Source: Acidimicrobiia bacterium
GTDB lineage: Bacteria > Actinomycetota > Acidimicrobiia > Spongiisociales > SHLN01
Assembly (NCBI GenBank): GCA_013043085.1
Contig: JABDOU010000217.1
Coordinates: 1 to 7,445 of the forward strand
Direction of reading: 5' to 3'
DNA length: 7,445 nucleotides
A program made the translations under genes and the position numbers. Positions 6,101 through 7,445 of the stretch are shown one piece after another (position 1 is the first letter of the stretch; each line of letters begins with the position of its first letter). The notes under the pieces are model-generated. The model did not search any database and was not told the DNA's origin. It saw nothing but the letters and a program-made list of their open reading frames with translations.

Positions 6101-6594
6101 GCATGGTCGAGGGTCATCCCAACATCAAGATGGCCAATTCGATAGTCGACTACGTGTTCCGAGCGCTTGGTCTGGAGTACCTGGGTCGCAACGACCTCGT
6201 GCAGGTGCCACCGACCGAGACCAGGGCGTTGCCTGAGCCTCCCAAGGGAACTGCAGCACAGACCGGCCATCAGATGGACATCATCGAAGGCTCGATGGAA
6301 CAGGATATCGAAGCCCAGACACGGGCAGCGAAATTCGTAGACGCCAGGACGTCACCGTCAGAAAAATCAGATCATGACACGCCTCACGGCGGCTCAGTGA
6401 CGTTTTCGGAAACCAACATCCACCAGAAGAAGGTTTCGGTGAGCGGTGGCGATGTGCAGACCAGCTCGGTTCAGGCAGCGCTTGGTGGAATGATGGGCGA
6501 CGCACCGTTGTGTGACACCTGTGGTCACATCACCGTTCGCAACGGCTCGTGCTACCGCTGCATGAACTGCGGGGACAGCAAGGGCTGCAGCTGA
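3166..6594 (+). CDS. nrdJ: Vitamin B12-dependent (class II) ribonucleoside-diphosphate reductase, 1142 aa
   Basis: Reduces ribonucleotides to deoxyribonucleotides using adenosylcobalamin to generate a thiyl radical; it needs neither oxygen nor a separate radical subunit. The N-terminal part begins with the family pattern DPFDSVRWARRDSRITNPDG and WSQVASDIMVSKYF. The catalytic barrel shows the full active site: Cys190 (PSACFIQS) and Cys410 (TACNLASLNL) as the redox pair, and Asn397, Cys399 (thiyl) and Glu401 in NPCSE. The 11-residue spacing of Cys399 to Cys410 equals that of the characterised Thermotoga enzyme. PTGTI (598-602) is the phosphate-binding loop, and YRDGSKASQPL (835-845) ends the barrel. 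An acidic linker (about 850-885) leads to a TSCPD domain (about 892-1006, with GEIFIDLAKEG). The tail has six cysteines (1116, 1119, 1129, 1132, 1135, 1141) ending SKGCS, which shuttle electrons from thioredoxin-type donors. No ATP-cone or intein is seen. It stands alone, bounded by an NrdR box and a strong terminator. Confidence 0.98.
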   Translation: MPQTATGITFERRFTTEGEDPFDSVRWARRDSRITNPDGSVVFEMLGAEVPEDWSQVASDIMVSKYFRKAGVPQLDADGNPLLDGDGQVLTGPERSARQVISRLAETWRAWGEDFGYFATEADANVFEDELKYMLLHQMAAPNSPQWFNTGLNHAYGLTGPAQGFWFVDEEDGVAKLSDDSYSRPAPSACFIQSVDDDLVNDGGIMDLWVREARLFKFGSGTGTNFSTIRGENERLGGGGKSSGVMSFLKIGDRAAGAIKSGGTTRRAAKMVILDVDHPDIEEFINWKAEEENKVRALIAAGYSSDFNGEAYQTVSGQNSNNSVRVSERFIKAVQDDEDWELTARTDGSVLKTVKARDLWRQIAEAAWACADPGMQFDTTINEWHTSPAEGKIRGSNPCSEYMFLDNTACNLASLNLVKFYDEETARFDTDAYMHAIRLWTLVLEISVTMAHFPSREIAQGSFDYRTIGLGYANLGSLLMRTGVPYDSDKGRAITGALTSILTGHSYATSAEIAAVKGPFPKFEPNRDAMLRVMRNHRRAAYNVDGSSYEDINHYVMGIDADLVPDEMLDAARSVWDRTVDLGEQHGFRNAQATVLAPTGTIGLLMDCDTTGVEPDFALVKFKKLAGGGYFKIANQSIAPALRYLGYQEDQIEEMVDYVVGTMTLLGAPHVNRASLSAKGFSTQAIGRIESTLPGVFELGHAFNVFVIGEDELQKMGFTEDQYTSWDFNLLEELGFTAEEIQEANDVICGRQTIEGAPYLANKDLPVFDTANKNGRYGTRFIHHTGHIKAMAAAQPFISGAISKTINMPNEVTVADIEESYMMSWELGLKAMALYRDGSKASQPLSSTSEEGAADEDEQIEGLDEALEETAQIVTGSFSSELSPTMAYEGVARPRFLLPSRRGGFTQEARVGGHKIFLRTGEYEDGTLGEIFIDLAKEGATLRGVLGCFAIAVSKGLQYGVPLEEFVDTFTFQTFEPRGMVEGHPNIKMANSIVDYVFRALGLEYLGRNDLVQVPPTETRALPEPPKGTAAQTGHQMDIIEGSMEQDIEAQTRAAKFVDARTSPSEKSDHDTPHGGSVTFSETNIHQKKVSVSGGDVQTSSVQAALGGMMGDAPLCDTCGHITVRNGSCYRCMNCGDSKGCS

Positions 6595-6634
6595 GCCCAG
6601 ATCAAATCGCCTGGGACATTGAACCTGAGATATG

Positions 6635-6666
6635 GAAAAGGCCACGCCTCGCGGCGTGGCCTTTTC
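6635..6666. terminator. Perfect 14-bp bidirectional intrinsic terminator
   Basis: Arms 6635-6648 and 6653-6666 are exact reverse complements around the tetraloop TCGC. The stem has a G+C-rich core (GGCCACGCC) with AAAA on one side and TTTT on the other, so it can terminate in both directions. It lies 40 bases after the nrdJ stop and 25 bases beyond the end of the minus-strand HU gene, ending both transcripts. Confidence 0.93.
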
Positions 6667-6691
6667 TCAATGTCTCGATTACGGAAGGCGG

Positions 6692-6973
6692 CTAGGCGCC
6701 CTTCCCGGCTTTCTTGAGCTTGGAGCCTGCAGTCACTTTGATGGCGTGGGCGGCGGGAATGTCCAGTGGTTCGCCTGTCTGGGGGTTGCGGCCCTTGCGA
6801 GCGGCTCGCATTTTCCGCTCAAACGAAATCCAACCAGGGATTGTGATCTTTTCGTCGCTGCTTGAGACATGGGCGGCCACAACTTCGAAGAGACCTCCAA
6901 TGGATGCATCTACGTCTGTCTTGCTCACGCCGGTACTTTCGGCGATCTCATCGATCAACTCTGGTCTATTCAT
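6692..6973 (-). CDS. HU-family DNA-binding protein, 93 aa
   Basis: Nucleoid-associated protein of the HU/IHF family, which binds DNA as a dimer and bends or compacts it. The N-terminal helices read MNRPELIDEIAESTGVSKTDVDASIGGLFEVV, the beta-arm region begins IPGWISFERKMRAARKGRNPQTGE with the DNA-intercalating Pro in GRNP (Pro64), and the C-terminal helix ends in a Lys/Gly-rich stretch KVTAGSKLKKAGKGA. Length equals a classical HU without the long Lys/Ala/Pro tail of mycobacterial HupB. The usual IPGFG turn is IPGWI here (Trp48), a modest departure. The ATG at 6973 is preceded 5 bases upstream by AGAAGGA (complement of 6979-6985). It lies 89 bases after the XRE regulator gene on the same strand, so a shared transcript is possible, and it ends at the terminator shared with nrdJ. 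HU or IHF-like cannot be told apart further; HU is favoured. Confidence 0.95.
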   Translation of the reverse strand: MNRPELIDEIAESTGVSKTDVDASIGGLFEVVAAHVSSSDEKITIPGWISFERKMRAARKGRNPQTGEPLDIPAAHAIKVTAGSKLKKAGKGA

Positions 6974-7062
6974 AGATTTCCTTCTCGCATGGGCGCACTT
7001 TCGTGCTGCCTCGGTGCGAAAAGGCTAGGTGGGTGCCCGTCGAGAATGAGGGAGCAACGCAG
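6974..7062 (-). other. Leader between the XRE gene and the HU gene, with competing small stems
   Basis: On the minus strand this 89-base gap ends in a good ribosome site. Just upstream of that site GCAC pairs with GTGC across a GAAA tetraloop (complement of 6995-7006), and an alternative CGCAC (complement of 7014-7018) could pair with the same GTGCG instead. No clear promoter or T-run terminator is visible, so the gap could be a leader or an internal operon spacer. Confidence 0.35.
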
Positions 7063-7425
7063 CTATGTGTGGTCTGCCCTGTAGCTGCGGTAGACGGAGA
7101 GCAATGCAGCCTTCTCGGCATCTGTGAGGTTTGGGTCGGCTTTGATGGCGTCCTCGGTAGAGGACGAACGTTCCGAACCGTCATCTTCGTCCTCGATGAG
7201 CCCGGCGTGCTCGAGCAACGTCCCGGGTGCAATACCGAGGGCGGTAGCAACACTCTTGAGCACCCGGATGGATGGTTCATGGAGTCCGCGTTCGATCTGG
7301 CTCAGATATGCATTTGATATATCGGCCATGTCAGAGAGTTGTCGCAGCGAGAGGCTTGCCAACTTGCGCTGCGCACGGATGAAACCCCCCAATGCTTCTT
7401 TCTGATGTTCCCATGCGTCTGTCAT
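7063..7425 (-). CDS. XRE-family helix-turn-helix transcriptional regulator, 120 aa
   Basis: Cytoplasmic DNA-binding protein with a single XRE/Cro-type helix-turn-helix. Numbered from the ATG at 7425, the domain spans about 12-66: LGGFIRAQRKLASLSLRQLSDMADISNAYLSQIERGLHEPSIRVLKSVATALGI, with recognition helix SNAYLSQIERG (37-47) and the conserved EPS turn. A short acidic linker (LIEDEDDGSERSSSTED) follows, then a helical C-terminus ending LTDAEKAALLSVYRSYRADHT that could aid dimerisation. The whole layout resembles actinobacterial Rv0474-type regulators; no effector domain is present, so the signal it senses is unknown. The start is uncertain: ATG 7425 has only a weak GGA upstream, and in-frame GTG (7431) or TTG (7437) codons lie just before it, near the window edge where the upstream region is cut off. 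It precedes the HU gene on the same strand. Confidence 0.9.
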   Translation of the reverse strand: MTDAWEHQKEALGGFIRAQRKLASLSLRQLSDMADISNAYLSQIERGLHEPSIRVLKSVATALGIAPGTLLEHAGLIEDEDDGSERSSSTEDAIKADPNLTDAEKAALLSVYRSYRADHT

Positions 7426-7445
7426 CAACACGTCCAATAAGAAAA

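Noticed and set aside
3166..6594. Intein or frameshift in nrdJ, considered because of its length
   Set aside because: The frame is continuous, no splicing-block motifs are visible, and the extra length is accounted for by the linker, TSCPD domain and cysteine tail.

Overview
The window looks like ordinary chromosomal DNA from a moderately high-G+C bacterium, most likely an actinobacterium, possibly Acidimicrobiia-like. The signs are G/C-rich codon third positions, GTG/TTG starts with good Shine-Dalgarno sequences, a class II (B12-dependent) ribonucleotide reductase as a long stand-alone gene, and a small XRE regulator resembling actinobacterial Rv0474-type proteins. The placement is inferred from protein resemblance remembered from the families; no search was run.

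Layout, left to right. Positions 2-1294 (+) hold the 3' part of a Na/Pi-cotransporter family protein with a C-terminal PhoU-like domain; its 5' end lies outside the window. Next come two small plus-strand genes: an ankyrin-repeat protein (1403-1924, TTG start) and an unrecognised, probably beta-rich 111-residue protein (1978-2313, GTG start). A terminator-like hairpin (2346-2376) separates them from a convergent YCII-domain protein (2399-2731, -). A 434-base divergent intergenic region (2732-3165) follows. Its right part carries a candidate promoter and a cluster of short palindromes, the best of which (3121-3136) matches the NrdR box consensus closely. That region drives the dominant gene, nrdJ (3166-6594, +), which has a complete class II active site, a TSCPD domain and a six-cysteine C-terminal tail. 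A perfect 14-bp bidirectional terminator (6635-6666) closes nrdJ and also faces the minus-strand pair: an XRE-type helix-turn-helix regulator (7063-7425) followed by an HU-family nucleoid protein (6692-6973).

Functionally the window is a set of independent housekeeping units: phosphate transport, deoxyribonucleotide synthesis under probable NrdR control, and chromosome architecture/regulation. I see no mobile element, CRISPR array, tRNA, rRNA, phage gene or defence system. The most informative non-coding signal is the operator region in front of nrdJ: one strong NrdR box, a weaker one 32 bp upstream, and further palindromes spaced about three helical turns apart. I found no convincing previously undescribed system; the unexplained items are small (the orphan 1978-2313 protein, the left part of the nrdJ/YCII intergenic region, and two leader hairpins).
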